Below, in pieces: positions 1 to 13,700 of a stretch of 64,000 nt of DNA. Below the pieces are notes generated by a model. The model saw only the letters and a list, made by a program, of their open reading frames with translations, made no database searches and was not told the origin of the DNA. Within the stretch, counting starts at the first letter, position 1, and every line of letters begins with the position of its first letter. The stretch is from NCBI GenBank assembly GCA_003117195.1, contig BDSI01000170.1, positions 124,001 through 188,000 of the forward strand, given 5' to 3'. This DNA is from Eudorina sp. 2006-703-Eu-15. Lineage: Eukaryota; Chlorophyta; Chlorophyceae; Chlamydomonadales; Volvocaceae. Position numbers and translations under genes: made by a program.

Positions 1-484
1 CTTTGTGTTCCTGCCACACCCGGCGCCCACCTATGCGTTGCAGCTGTGTTGTGTCGATGAGGTGCTGCCCCGTGTTGTTATTGCGTAGGGCTCTCAGGTC
101 GTCAAGGCCCAGCTCAAGCAGTCGTTCGAGGCATCGGAAAGGTAAGGCGTGCTCGGTTGGGGTCGTGAGCCCCTCGCCACCGTGTTTGCAAGCGCTATGG
201 GTCGCTTGTTTTTCCATGAGCAGCGGGTCTCCCTTCTTCGGCAGTAGAACTGTCTCGGACGCGGTCCAGTAGTGCGCCGGCGGGATCTCCGCCTTGGCCC
301 AGATGATGGTCATGAGGTGATTGAGGGCGTGCTGAAGGGCATCCGGCAGCACCTGGAGGAGTTCATTGGGTATGCCATCGGGGCCAGGTGCCTTGCTGCG
401 TGCAAGGTGGTTGAGACATTCCCTAAAGTGCATGGGGTCGGCAATCTCAGGGAGCAGGGAGACTGGCTTTACCATCACCCCTGA
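1..484 (-). pseudogene. LINE reverse transcriptase fragment
   Basis: Minus frame from 484: HFRECLNHLARSKAPGPDGI, PNELLQVLP, then HYWTASETVLLPKKGDP. After a one-base frameshift near 205 it continues KRPIALANTVA. These are the hallmark RT block-1 and block-2 motifs of non-LTR elements. Truncated by the window edge and frameshifted. Confidence 0.8.
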
Positions 485-1648
485 AGCACCCAGCGCTGCA
501 CCATCTCGAGGTCTTGAAAGACCCACGCCTGGCTCGTGACACTGCCCAGCGACCGCTAGTGGAGTAACCCGCGCAAAAAGATAGAAGCACCGCAACCGCG
601 CCAAAAGATAGAAACACCGCAACCAAACAACAAAATACCAACGGGAGCCCGGCATCCTACCCCAACTGAGGGCAGGCCAGGTCCCCGACTTGGGCCCCGG
701 GCAGGTGAACCCGTAACAAAACAGATAGGGGAGGTGGCGCCCGTGCCTCAGCTCTCAGGAGCAGGCCCCGCACACACCGCAATACTCCCCCCGATACTCT
801 CAAGAAAGGGTGGAACGGGCCCACCGAGGTCCATCCACGTCGCGGGAGGCCCAACTGGGCAAACCCATGAAGGCGCCCCCGCCCAGAAGTCAGCGATGGC
901 ACGCCGCTCCCCTTGCTCTGCTAACTGCCGTCCCGGCGACACAGTCGGACCCTGACTGGGAGCTGTCCGCCGCAAGGCAGCCGCCATGAACCGGCGGCCA
1001 GTCTATCTGGGAACACATGCTCTAGATAGCCCGGGGCGCCCCCCCTCGGGCAGGTCCTGTGCGTGGGTTCCCCCACAATGGCGCGTTCCAGCACCACGCC
1101 CCCGCCGGCGGGAGAGCGGGTGTACGGCGATGTCCACCACCCTCGGCAGGGCGGCTACGGCTGTCACGACCCGCTTGACCTCTGGCTCTAGCCCTCGCCT
1201 CCATACCTCGGAGGCATACATCCGCTAGGGTCGTATTAACGACTCGTTGCCAAGGGGCGGCCCGCTGCTGGTGGCGGGTCCCCCTCATGTATCTAATGTA
1301 TCGCACCGCCGGCACACATACAAGGTGTATGGGCATCTTTAGTAGCTACGGGCGATGTTGAACGACGGGTGGTAGTCGGCATCCCAACCCTTTGCCCCAT
1401 CTATCCATCCACCGCATGCACGCGTGCACTCTATCTCGGTCTGTCGATGTACGTATGTGTGGGTGGTCGCCAGAGTGAGGTGGTGGCTGGTAAGCAGAAG
1501 CGAGATCCGACAGCATCCGTCGAAATGAAAGGGGGGCGAGTGGCCCGTCGCCGTCCAGAGGTTGACAGGTAGGCCTCCCGGAACGAATGGCAACCTACCC
1601 GACCAATAGCTGCGTAGCGTGCACTGTGCGTCGATGAGGACGTTCCTT
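485..1648 (-). repeat. 3' flank of the caspase-ankyrin gene with LINE C-terminal remnant
   Basis: Collinear with 59806-61936. The minus strand at 990-650 has traces of a LINE C-terminus (RFMAAALRRT-like sequence, then FWAG). Relative to the right-hand copy it lacks about 922 bp (60300-61221), with the junction near 1004. Confidence 0.7.
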
Positions 1649-1705
1649 CTACAGCAAGGCGCGGATGGCGTCACGTGTCGCCACGTCTCTGGGCTTCTTG
1701 CCATC
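1649..1705 (-). CDS. Terminal coding exon of the caspase-ankyrin gene
   Basis: Acceptor CAAACAG followed by 18 codons, DGKKPRDVATRDAIRALL, and TAG. This is the usual half-repeat that caps an ankyrin array. Phase 0 with exon 24. The same exon with one residue changed (D for A) recurs at 61937-61993. Confidence 0.8.
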   Translation of the reverse strand, partial: DGKKPRDVATRDAIRALL

Positions 1706-4700
1706 CTGTTTGATTGCACATTGAGGTCACATACGCACACACATAAGGTCTCTCGGTAACGCAGGGGGTGTGTGAGCATGTAGGATGTGTTGGTCGTCAA
1801 GAGCAACGGAGTCGGTGGCGGGGTAGGTGGAACAGCGGCCCCGCAGGCAGACGGCTGCCCATGTTGACATGGCCCACTGCTGGCTATGATGTATCAGCGG
1901 TATGCAAAATCGATCACGATGTACGAGCACCCTGTAGCAGCACGTACGTACTGACATTGCTGGCCTTGTCCTTGTCCGCCCCCACGGACAGCAAGTGCTT
2001 GACGACGTCCAGGTGGCCGTTCGCAGCCGCCATGTGCAGCGGTGTCCAGCCGTCCTGCGTGCATGCATGCAAGCAGGCGCACATCCCTCGGTCACTGCCC
2101 CCCATCATCCAGGCATCACGCACCCGACCAAGGATGGATGGATGGAGGGGGCATTGATAGGCCGACGTACATACACCGGGATGAAAGCGGAGCGGGTGGA
2201 GGGAGGTGGGGCCGTGTGTGGGGGTGGGGGTGAGAAGGGAGTTGACGCGGCACATCGATCGATATGTAGGGTGAGGGGCACATTCAGGTGTGGTCGTCAG
2301 AAGCGGCGGCAAGGCGGCAGGGCGGCCTCAACGCGGGCGGGGACTCCTCACACACTTGGCCGCAGTACTAACGGAGCTTCGTTGGCGCGCCTCAGACAAG
2401 ATGTGTACAATACGTCCTCGTGCCTGGCCCGTCAACGACCCGTCCCTCGTGATAACGAACGGTCAGTCAACCAAGGCAGCGCCACCGCGAACCAAAGCAA
2501 GTCAATCGCTTGCACAGATATATACAAACGCGACGGATGGAGTACAGATGAGCGTGTGTTCGTTTACGTTTAAACTAACATTATTTGAATTGGAAGGATG
2601 AGGATGAACACCGACACATGTGCAACCTGCATGCGTTCAGAGCGTACATACATAATATACATGACCTTTGCTGAAAGCAAGGGGCACACGCACACGTATG
2701 GGCACACCACCAAGCAATCAACCCGCTTGGCGACGAGGGATGAATCGGGTCCCTCCGGGGGCACGGACGAGGGTAGCTAGGGCGTTGGCGAGGACTGGCC
2801 TAAGACGCGCCGGCATACGGCATGTCATTGTGCTTCGCCCTCTTGGGAATACTAATGTGCAGGCACTGGTTCGTACTGCAGAGGAGAGTCCAGGTATGCC
2901 GCTGAATGATGCAACAACCGGCACGTACTGTCCCATACTATTTTGTCGTCGGTTTTCACCAGCTATCCTCCCTGAGCATTACCCCCCTGCCTTGCCACCC
3001 CTCTACCCTTCGCCCCTACCCCACCCCACCCACCAACCCCAACATCCCCACACACTACCCCTCCAGCCCCGCAACCCCTCAACCTGCCCCACCCCACCCA
3101 CCAACGCCCCCCTTAAAACCCTCCTCAGCCCCGCCCCACCGTACGTACGCCCCCTCCCCCGTACGCCTTCCCACCCCGTTCGGCACCCCGTACGCCTCCC
3201 CTTCCCCCCGTACGCCTCCCCTTCCCCCCGTACGCCGCCCCCCCCCCTACACCCCCCCTACATCCCCCCCGTACGCCTTATCTCCCCCCGTACGCCTTAT
3301 CTCCCCCGGTACGCCTCCCAACCCCCCTTACGGCCCCCCCATACGCCTCCCCCGACCGGTCCATCCTCTACGTATGTACCTACATGCCAGTCCCCTCTGC
3401 CCCGATGCCGTACATACGCCCCGGACCCTCAGCCTCTTCCCGCTGTATGGTGCCCTACCATCTTTCCCTCCCCCGCCAAGCCCGCGATGGATGTGGGGTA
3501 TCGAGGTGCTGTGGGTTGGGTGTGTGGGTATGGATGTGCAGCGACCGGCACACATGACCAGCCAGCAGCGGTGTACTACGTACACTCATATACGTACACT
3601 CATATAGGCCCCGCCGCCACCACCGGAACCAACCACGTACTGACCTTGTTGGCCTTGTCCTTGTCCGCCCCCACGGACAGCAAGTGCTTGACGACGTCCA
3701 GGTGGCCGTTCTGAGCCGCCACGTACAGCGGTGTCCAGCCGTACTGCGTGCATGCATGCAAGCAGGCGCACATCCCTCGGTCACTGCCCCCCATCATCCA
3801 GGCATCACGCACCCGACAATGGATGGATGGATGGAGGGGGCATTGATAGGCCGACATACATACACCGGGATGAAAGAGGAGCGGGTGGAGGGAGGTGGGG
3901 CCGCCGTGTGTGGGGGTGGGGGTGAGAAGGGAGTTGACGCGGCACATCGATCGATATGTAGGGTGAGGGGCACATTCAGGTGTGGTCGTCAGAAGCGGCG
4001 GCAAGGCGGCAGGGCGGCCTCAACGGGGGCGGGGACACCTCACACACTTGGCCGCAGTACTAACGGAGCTTCGTTGGCGCGCCTCAGACAAGATGTGTAC
4101 AATACGTCCTCGTGCCTGGCCCGTCAACGACCCGTCCCTCGTGATAACGAACGGTCAGTCAACCAAGGCAGCGCCACCGCGAACCAAAGCAAGTCAATCG
4201 CTTGCACGGATACAAACGCGACGGATGGAGTACAGACGAGCGTGTGTTCGTTTAAGTTGTTCTTTGAAGTGAAAGGATGAGGATGAACACCGACACGTGT
4301 GCAGCCTGCATGCGTTCAGAGCGTACGTACATAATATACATGACCTTTGCTCAATTAAAGCAAGGGGCACACGCCCACGTATGAGCACACAACCAAGCAA
4401 TCAACCCGCTTGGCGACGAGGGATGAATCGGGTCCCTCTGGGGGCACGGACGAGGGTAGCTAGGGTGTTGGCGAGGACTGGCCTAAGACGCGCCGGCATA
4501 CGGCATGTCATCGTGCTTCGCCCTCTTGGGAATACTAATGTGCAGGCACTGGTTCGTACTGCAGAGGAGAGTCCAGGTATGCCGCTGAATGATGCAACAA
4601 CCGGCACGTACTGTCCCGGTTTATTTTGTCGTCGGTTTTCACCAGCTATCCTCCCTGAGCATAACCCCCCTGCCTTGCCACCCCTCTTCCCTTCCCCCCC

Positions 4701-7700
4701 ACCCCACCCCACCCACCAACCCCAGCATCCCCACACACTTCCCTCCACCCCCGCAACCCCGCAACCTGCCCCACCCCACCCACCAACGCCCCCCTTAAAA
4801 CCCTCCTCAGCCCCGCCCCCTCGTACGCCCCCTCCCGTACGCCTTCCCACCCCGTACGGCCCCCCGTACGCTTCCCATCCCCCCTCACGCCCCCCCCCGC
4901 AGTACTCCCCCACCCGTACGCCCCCCCCGTTCCCCCCCGGTACGTCCCCCCTACGCCCCCCCCCCCCGTACGCCTTATCCCCCCCGTACGCCTCCCCCCT
5001 ACGCCACCACCGTACGCCCGCCCCCCGTACGCCTTATCCCCCCGTACGCCCCCCCCCCTACGCCCCTCCCCCCCCGTACGCTTCCCCCCCTTACGGCCCC
5101 CCTTACGCCCCCCCGTACTCACCCCCCCGTACGCCCCCCCCCCGTACGCCCCCTCCCCCCCGTACGTCTCCCCCGACCGGTCCATCCTCTACATATGTAC
5201 CTACATGCCAGTCCCTCTGCCCCGATGCCGTACATACGCCCCGAACCTCAGCCTCTTCCCGCTGTATGGTGCCCTACCATCTATCCCTCCCCAGCCCAGC
5301 CCGCGATGGATGTGGGGTATCGAGGTGCTGTGGGTTCGGTGTGTGGGTATGGATGTGCAGCGACCGGCACACATGACCAGCCAGCAGCGGAGTACTACGT
5401 ACACTCATATAGGCCCCGCCACCACCACCGGAACCAACCACGTACTGACATTGTTAGCCTTGTCCTTGTCCGCCCCCACGGACAGCAAGTGCTTGACGAC
5501 GTCCAGGTGGCCGTTATAAGCCGCCACGTACAGCGGTGTCCAGCCGTACTGCGTGCATGCATGCAAGCAGGCGCACATCCCTCGGTCACTGCCCCCCATC
5601 ATCCAGGCATCACGCACCCGACCAAGGATGGATGGATGGAGGGGGCATTAATAGGCCGACATACATACACCGGGATGATAGAGGAGCGGGTGGAGGGAGG
5701 TGGGGCCGTGTGTGGGGGTGGGTGGGGGTGGGAAGGGAGTTGACGCGGCACATCGATCGATATGTAGCGAAGGGGAGGGACACATTCAGGTGTGGTCGTC
5801 AGAAGCGGCGGCAAGGCGGCAGGGCGGCCTCAACGCGGGCGGGGACTCCTCACACACTTGGCCGCAGTCCACCCCCGCAACCCCGCAACCTGCCCCACCC
5901 CACCCACCAACGCCCCCCCTTAATACCCTCCTCAGCCCCGCCCCCCCGTACGCCCCCCCGTACGCCTTCCCACCCCGTACGGCCCCCCGTACGCTTCCCA
6001 TCCCCCCTCACGCCGCCGCCCCCCGCAGTACTCCCCACCCGTACGCCCCCCCGTTCCCCCCCGGTACGTCCCCCCTACGCCCCCCCCCGTACGCCTTATC
6101 CCCCCCGTACGCCTTATCCCCCCCGTACGCTTCCCCCCTTACGCCGCCCGCCGTACTCACCCCCCCTAACGCCCCCCCTTCTTCCACGGTAAGTCCCCCC
6201 GTACGCCGCCCCCCGTACGACCGCCCCCGTACACCTTATCCCCCCTACACCCCCCCGTACGCCCCCCACCGTACGCTTCCCCCCCTTACGGCCCCCCCCA
6301 CGCCCCCACCCGTACTCCACCCCCCCGTACACCCCCCTCCCGTTCCCCCTCGGTACGTCACCCCGTACGCCGGCCCCCCCCTACGCCCCCGTACAATTTA
6401 TCCCCCCGTACGCCTTATCCCCCCCCGTACGCCCCCCCCCGTACGCCTTATCCCCCCGTACGCCCCCCCCCTACGCCCCTCCCTCCCGTACGCTTCCCTC
6501 CCTTACGCCGCCCCCCGTACTCACCCCCCGTACGCCCCCCCGTTCCTCCACGGTACGCCCCCCCCTACGTCCCTCCCGTACGCGCCCCCCGTACGCCTTA
6601 TCCCCCCCGTACGCCCCCCCCCTATGCCCCCTCCCTCCGTGCGCTTCCCCCCTTACGCCGCCCCCCCTACGCCCCCCCCGTACTCACCCCCCCCGTACGC
6701 CCCCCCCGTTCCTCCACGGTACGCCCCCCCCTACGCCCCCCCTACGCCCCCCCTACGCCCCCCCGTACGCCCCCCCCGTACACCTTATCCCCCCCTACAC
6801 CCCCCCGTACGCCCCCCACCGTACGCCTCCCCCCCGTACGCCCCTCCCCCCCGTACGTCTCCCCCGACCGGTCCATCCTCTACGTATGTACCTACATGCC
6901 AGTCCCCTCTGCCCCGATGCCGTACATACGCCCCGAACCCTCAGCCTCTTCCCGCTGTATGGTGCCCTCCCATCTATCCCTCCCCAGCCCAGCCCGCGAT
7001 GGATGTGGGGTATCGAGGTGCTGTGGGTTGGGTGTGTGGGTATGGATGTGCAGCGACCGGTACACATGACCAACCAGCAGCGGAGTACTACGTACACTCA
7101 TACAGGCCCTGCCGCAACCACCGGAACCAACCACGTACTGACATTGTTAGCCTTGTCCTTGTCCGCCCCCACGGACAGCAAGTGCTTGACGACGTCCAGG
7201 TGGCCGTTCTCAGCCGCCCAGTGCAGCGGTGTCCAGCCGCCCTGCGTGCATGCATGCATGCAAGCAGGCGCACATCCCGCGGTCACTGCCCCCCATCATC
7301 CAGGCATCACGCACCCGACCAAGGATGGATGGATGGAGGGGGCATTGATAGGCCGACATACATACACCGGGATGAAAGAGGAGCGGGTGGAGGGAGGTGG
7401 GGCCGTGTGTGGGGGTGGGTGGGGGTGTGAAGGGAGTTGACGCGGCACATCGATCGATGTGTAGCGAGGGGGAGGGACACATTCAGGTGTGGTCGTCAGA
7501 AGCGGCGGCAAGGCGGCAGGGCGGCCTCAACGCGGGCGGGGACTCCTCACACAGCTTGGCCGCAGTCCACCCCCGCAACCCCGCAACCTGCCCCACCCCA
7601 CCCACCAACGCCCCCCCTTAATACCGCTCCTCAGCCCGCCCCCCCGTACGCCCCCCGTACGCCTTCCACCCCGTACGCCCCCCGTACGCTTACCATCCCC

Positions 7701-10700
7701 CCTCACGCCGCCCCCCCCGCAGTACTCCCCCACCCGTACGGCCCCCCCCGTTCCCCCACGGTACGTCCCCCCCTACGCCCCCCCCGTACGCCTTATCCCC
7801 CCGTACGCCTTATCCGCCCCCCGTACGCTTCCCCCCTTACGCCCCCCCCCGTACTCACCCCACGCCCCGTACGCCCCCCCGTTCCTCCACGGTAGCCCCC
7901 CCCTACGCCCCCCCCCGCCCCCCCCGTAGCGCCCCCCCGTACACCTTATCCCCCCTTCACCCCCCCCCGTACGCCCCCTCCCCCTCATACGCCTCCCCCG
8001 ACCGGTCCATCCTCTACGTATGTACCGACATGCCAGTCCCTTCTGCCCGGATGCCGTACATACGCCCCGGACCCTCAGCCTCTTCCCGCTGTATGGTGCC
8101 CTACCATCTATCCCTCCCCAGCCCAGCCCGCGATGGATGTGGGGTATCGAGGTGCTGTGGGTTGGGTGTGTGGGTATGGATGAGCAGCGACCGGCACACA
8201 TGACCAGCCAGCAGCGGTGTACTACGTACACTCATATAGGCCCCGCCGCCACCACCGGAACCAACCACGTACTGACCACATCGGCCTTGTCCTTGTCCGC
8301 CCCACGGACAGCAAGTGCTTGACGACGTCCAGGTGGCCGTTCTCAGCCGCCCAGTGCAGCGGTGTCCAGCCGCCCTGCGTGCATGCATGCATGCAAGCAG
8401 GCGCACATCCCTCGGTCACTGCCCCCATCATCCAGGCATCACGCACCCGACCAAGGATGGATGGATGGAGGGGCATTGATAGGCCGACATACATACACCG
8501 GGATGAAAGAGGAGCGGGTGGAGGGAGGTGGGGCCGTGTGTGGGGGTGGGGGGGTGGGAAGGGAGTTGACGCGGCACATCGATCGATATGTAGCGAGGGG
8601 GAGGGACACATTCAGATGTGGTCGTCAGAAGCGGCGGCAAGGCGGCAGGGCGGCCTCAACGCGGGCGGGGACTCCTCACACACTTGGCCGCAGTACTAAC
8701 GGAGCTTCGTTGGCGCGCCTCAGACAAGATGTGTACAATACGTCCTCGTGCCTGGCCCGTCAACGACCCGTCCCTCATGATAACGAACGGTCAGTCAACC
8801 AAGACAGCGCCACCGCGAACCAAAGCAAGTCAATCGCTTGCACGGATACAACCGCGACGGATGGAGTACAGACGAGCGTGTGTTCGTTTAAGTTTAAACT
8901 AACATTATTTAAATTGAAAGGATGAGGATGAACACCGACACGTGTGCAGCCTGCATGCGTTCAGAGCGTACGTACATAATATACACGACCTTGCTCAATT
9001 AAACAAGGGGCACACGCCCACGTATCGGCACACAACCAAGCAATCAACCGGCACACATGACCAGCCAGCAGCGGTGTACTACGTACACTCCGCCGCAACC
9101 ACCGGAACCAACCACGTACTGACCCAGCCGGCCGTGTCCTTGTTCGCCCCCACGGACAAGAAGTGCTTCACGACGTCCAGGTGGCCGCCCGCAGCCGCCA
9201 TGTGCAGCGGTGTCCAGCCGCCCTGCGTGCATGCATGCATGCAAGCAGGCGCACATCCCTCGGTCACTGCCCCCCATCATCCAGGCATCACGCACCCGAC
9301 CAAGGATGGATGGATGGATGGAGGGGGCATTGATAGGCCGACATACATACACCGGGATGAAAGAGGAGCGGGTGGAGGGAGGTGGGGCCGTGTGTGGGGG
9401 TGGGTGGGGGTGGGAAGGGAGTTGACGCGGCACATCGATCGATATGTAGCGAGGGGGAGGGACACATTCAGATGTGGTCGTCAGAAGCGGCGGCAAGGCG
9501 GCAGGGCGGCCTCAACGCGGGCGGGGACTCCTCACACACTTGGCCGCAGTACTAACGGAGCTTCGTTGGCGCGCCTCAGACAAGATGTGTACAATACGTC
9601 CTCGTGCCTGGCCCGTCAACGACCCGTCCCTCATGATAACGAACGGTCAGTCAACCAAGACAGCGCCACCGCGAACCAAAGCAAGTCAATCGCTTGCACG
9701 GATACAACCGCGACGGATGGAGTACAGACGAGCGTGTGTTCGTTTAAGTTTAAACTAACATTATTTAAATTGAAAGGATGAGGATGAACACCGACACGTG
9801 TGCAGCCTGCATGCGTTCAGAGCGTACGTACATAATATACACGACCTTGCTCAATTAAACAAGGGGCACACGCCCACGTATCGGCACACAACCAAGCAAT
9901 CAACCGGCACACATGACCAGCCAGCAGCGGTGTACTACGTACACTCCGCCGCAACCACCGGAACCAACCACGTACTGACCCCGACGGCCTTGTCCTTGTC
10001 CGCCCCCACGGACAGCAAGTGCTTGACGACGTCCAGGTGGCCGTTCTTAGCCGCCCCGTGCAGCGGTGTACAGCCGTCCTGCGTGCATGCATGCAAGCAG
10101 GCGCACATCCCTCGGTCACTGCCCCCCATCATCCAGGCATCACGCACCCGACCAAGGATGGATGGATGGAGGGGGCATTGATAGGCCGACATACATACAC
10201 CGGGATGAAAGAGGAGCGGGTGGAGGGAGGTGGGGCCGTGTGTGGGGGTGGGTGGGGTGGGAAGGGAGTTGACGCGGCACATCGATCGATATGTAGCGAG
10301 GGGGAGGGACACATTCAGATGTGGTCGTCAGAAGCGGCGGCAAGGCGGCAGGGCGGCCTCAACGCGGGCGGGGACTCCTCACACACTTGGCCGCAGTACT
10401 AACGGAGCTTCATTGGCGCGCCTCAGACAAGATGTGTACAATACGTTAACGTATTGTACACGAGAACGTTCTCGTGCCTGGCCCGTCAACGACCCGTCCC
10501 TCATGATAACGAACGGTCAGTCATCAACCAAGACAGGGCCACCGCGAACCAAAGTCAATCGCTTGCACGGATGCAAACGCGACGGATGGAGTACAGACGA
10601 GCGTGTGTTCGTTTAAGTTTAAACTAACATTATTTAAATTGAAAGGATGAGGATGAACACCGACACGTGTGCAACCTGCATCCGTTCAGAGCGTACGTAC

Positions 10701-13700
10701 ATAATATACACGACCTTTGCTGAAAGCAAGGGCACACGCCCACGTATGGGCACACAACCAAGCAATCAACCCGCTTGGCGACGAGGGATGGATCGGGTCC
10801 CTCTGGGGGCACGGACGAGGGTAGCTAGGGCGTTGGAGCAGCTCGGCCAAACATGCGCCAGTGTACGGCATGTCATCGTGCTTTGTCCTCTTGGGAATAC
10901 TAATGTGCAGGCACTGGTTCGTACTGCAGAGGAGAGTTGATGTCTGCCGCTGACTGATGCGACAACCGGCACGTACCGTCCCTTGTTTTTCACCTTTTTC
11001 ACAAGCTATCCTCCTTGAGCATAACCCCCCTGCTTTGCAGCCCCCCTACCCTTCCCCCCGCCCCTTCGGGCCCCCCACCCCTCCCCACCCCCGCACCCTC
11101 CCATCACCCCCCACTCCCGCACCCCTCACCCTGCCCAACCCCACCTACCAACCTTCCAAACTCCCACCTCCGCGACCTCCCCCCCATATCACTAATATCA
11201 CCTAACCCCTCCCCCCTTCGCACCCCTCCGCAGCGACCCCCCCCCCGTACGGTGCCCCCAGCCCGCCCCCCTATGACCACAGAACCCCGCCCCAGCATGA
11301 CCAATCTACCCCCCCCACACACACACCCCTACCCCGACCGCTCTACCTCAACTCCCCACCACCCACCACCCATTTCGCGCGATAACCACGGCTCGCACCC
11401 CCTCTTCAACCAATGTCGCGCACCTCAATCCGTCTCGGTGATCACAAAGCCGCCCCGACCGGTCCTCTACGTATGAACCTACATGTCAGTCCTCCCCGCC
11501 GCCGTACATACTCCCCGGGCCCTCCCTCTCTTCCCGCTATATGATGCCCTCCCATCTACCCTTCCCCAGCCCGGCCCGCTATTCGGGGTATGGAGACGAT
11601 GTGTGGTTGGGTGTGTGGGTATGGATGTGTAGCGACCGGCACACATGACCAGCCAGCATCGGTGTACGTACACTCATATAGGCCCCGCCGCCACCACCGG
11701 AACCAACCACGTACTGACCCAGCCGGCCGTGTCCTTGTTCGCCCCCACGGACAAGAAGTGCTTCACGACGTCCAGGTGGCCGCCCGCAGCCGCCATGTGC
11801 AGCGGTGTACAGCCGTCCTGCGTGCATGCATGCAAGCAGGCGCACATCCCTCGGTCACTGCCCCCCATCATCCAGGCATCACGCACCCGACCAAGGATGG
11901 ATGGATGGATGGAGGGGGCATTGATAGGCCGACATACATACACCGGGATGAAAGAGGAGCGGGTGGAGGGAGGTGGGGCCGTGTGTGGGGGTGGGTGGGG
12001 GTGGGAAGGGAGTTGACGCGGCACATCGATCGATATGTAGCGAGGGGGAGGGACACATTCAGATGTGGTCGTCAGAAGCGGCGGCAAGGCGGCAGGGCGG
12101 CCTCAACGCGGGCGGGGACTCCTCACACACTTGGCCGCAGTACTAACGGAGCTTCATTGGCGCGCCTCAGACAAGATGTGTACAATACGTCCTCGTGCCT
12201 GGCCCGTCAACGACCCGTCCCTCATGATAACGAACGGTCAGTCATCAACCAAGACAGGGCCACCGCGAACCAAAGTCAATCGCTTGCACGGATGCAAACG
12301 CGACGGATGGAGTACAGACGAGCGTGTGTTCGTTTAAGTTTAAACTAACATTATTTAAATTGAAAGGATGAGGATGAACACCGACACGTGTGCAACCTGC
12401 ATCCGTTCAGAGCGTACGTACATAATATACACGACCTTTGCTGAAAGCAAGGGGCACACGCCCACGTATGGGCACACAACCAAGCAATCAACCCGCTTGG
12501 CGACGAGGGATGAATCGGGTCCCTCTGGGGGCACGGACGAGGGTAGCTAGGGCGTTGGAGCAGCTCGGCCAAACATGCGCCAGTGTACGGCATGTCATCG
12601 TGCTTTGTCCTCTTGGGAATACTAATGTGCAGGCACTGGTTCGTACTGCAGAGGAGAGTTGATGTCTGCCGCTGACTGATGCGACAACCGGCACGTACCG
12701 TCCCTTGTTTTTCACCTTTTTCACAAGCTATCCTCCTTGAGCATAACCCCCCTGCTTTGCAGCCCCCCTACCCTTCCCCCCGCCCCTTCGGGCCCCCCAC
12801 CCCTCCCCACCCCCGCACCCTCCCATCACCCCCACTCCCGCACCCCTCACCCTGCCCAACCCCACCTACCAACCTTCCAAACTCCCACCTCCGCGACCTC
12901 CCCCCATATCACTAATATCACCTAACCCCTCCCCCCTTCGCACCCCTCCGCAGCGACCCCCCCCCCCCGTACGGTGCCCCCAGCCCGCCCCCCTATGACC
13001 ACAGAACCCCGCCCCAGCATGACCAATCTACCCCCCCCCACACACACACCCCTACCCCGACCGCTCTACCTCAACTCCCCACCACCAACCACCCATTTCG
13101 CGCGATAACCACGGCTCGCACCCCCTCTTCAACCAATGCCGCGCACCTCAATCCGTCTCGGTGATCACAAAGCCGCCCCGACCGGTCCTCTACGTATGAA
13201 CCTACATGTCAGTCCTCTCTGCCCCGCCGCCGTACATACTCCCCGGGCCCTCCCTCTCTTCCCGCTATATGATGCCCTCCCATCTACCCTTCCCCAGCCC
13301 GGCCCGCTATTCGGGGTATGGAGACGATGTGTGGTTGGGTGTGTGGGTATGGATGTGTAGCGACCGGCACACATGACCAGCCAGCATCGGTGTACGTACA
13401 CTCATATAGGCCCCGCCGCCACCACCGGAACCAACCACGTACTGACCCAGCCGGCCGTGTCCTTGTTCGCCCCCACGGACAAGAAGTGCTTCACGACGTC
13501 CAGGTGGCCGCCCGCAGCCGCCATGTGCAGCGGTGTACAGCCGTCCTGCGTGCATGCATGCAAGCAGGCGCACATCCCTCGGTCACTGCCCCCCATCATC
13601 CAGGCATCACGCACCCGACCAAGGATGGATGGATGGAGGGGCATTGATAGGCCGACATACATACACCGGGATGAAAGAGGAGCGGGTGGAGGGAGGTGGG

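Noticed and set aside
5700..7430. 576-codon plus-strand proline-rich open frame
   Set aside because: It runs through the C-rich/GTACG tract and array intron; the composition alone makes stops rare. Similar frames occur in every tract and on the opposite side of real ankyrin exons.
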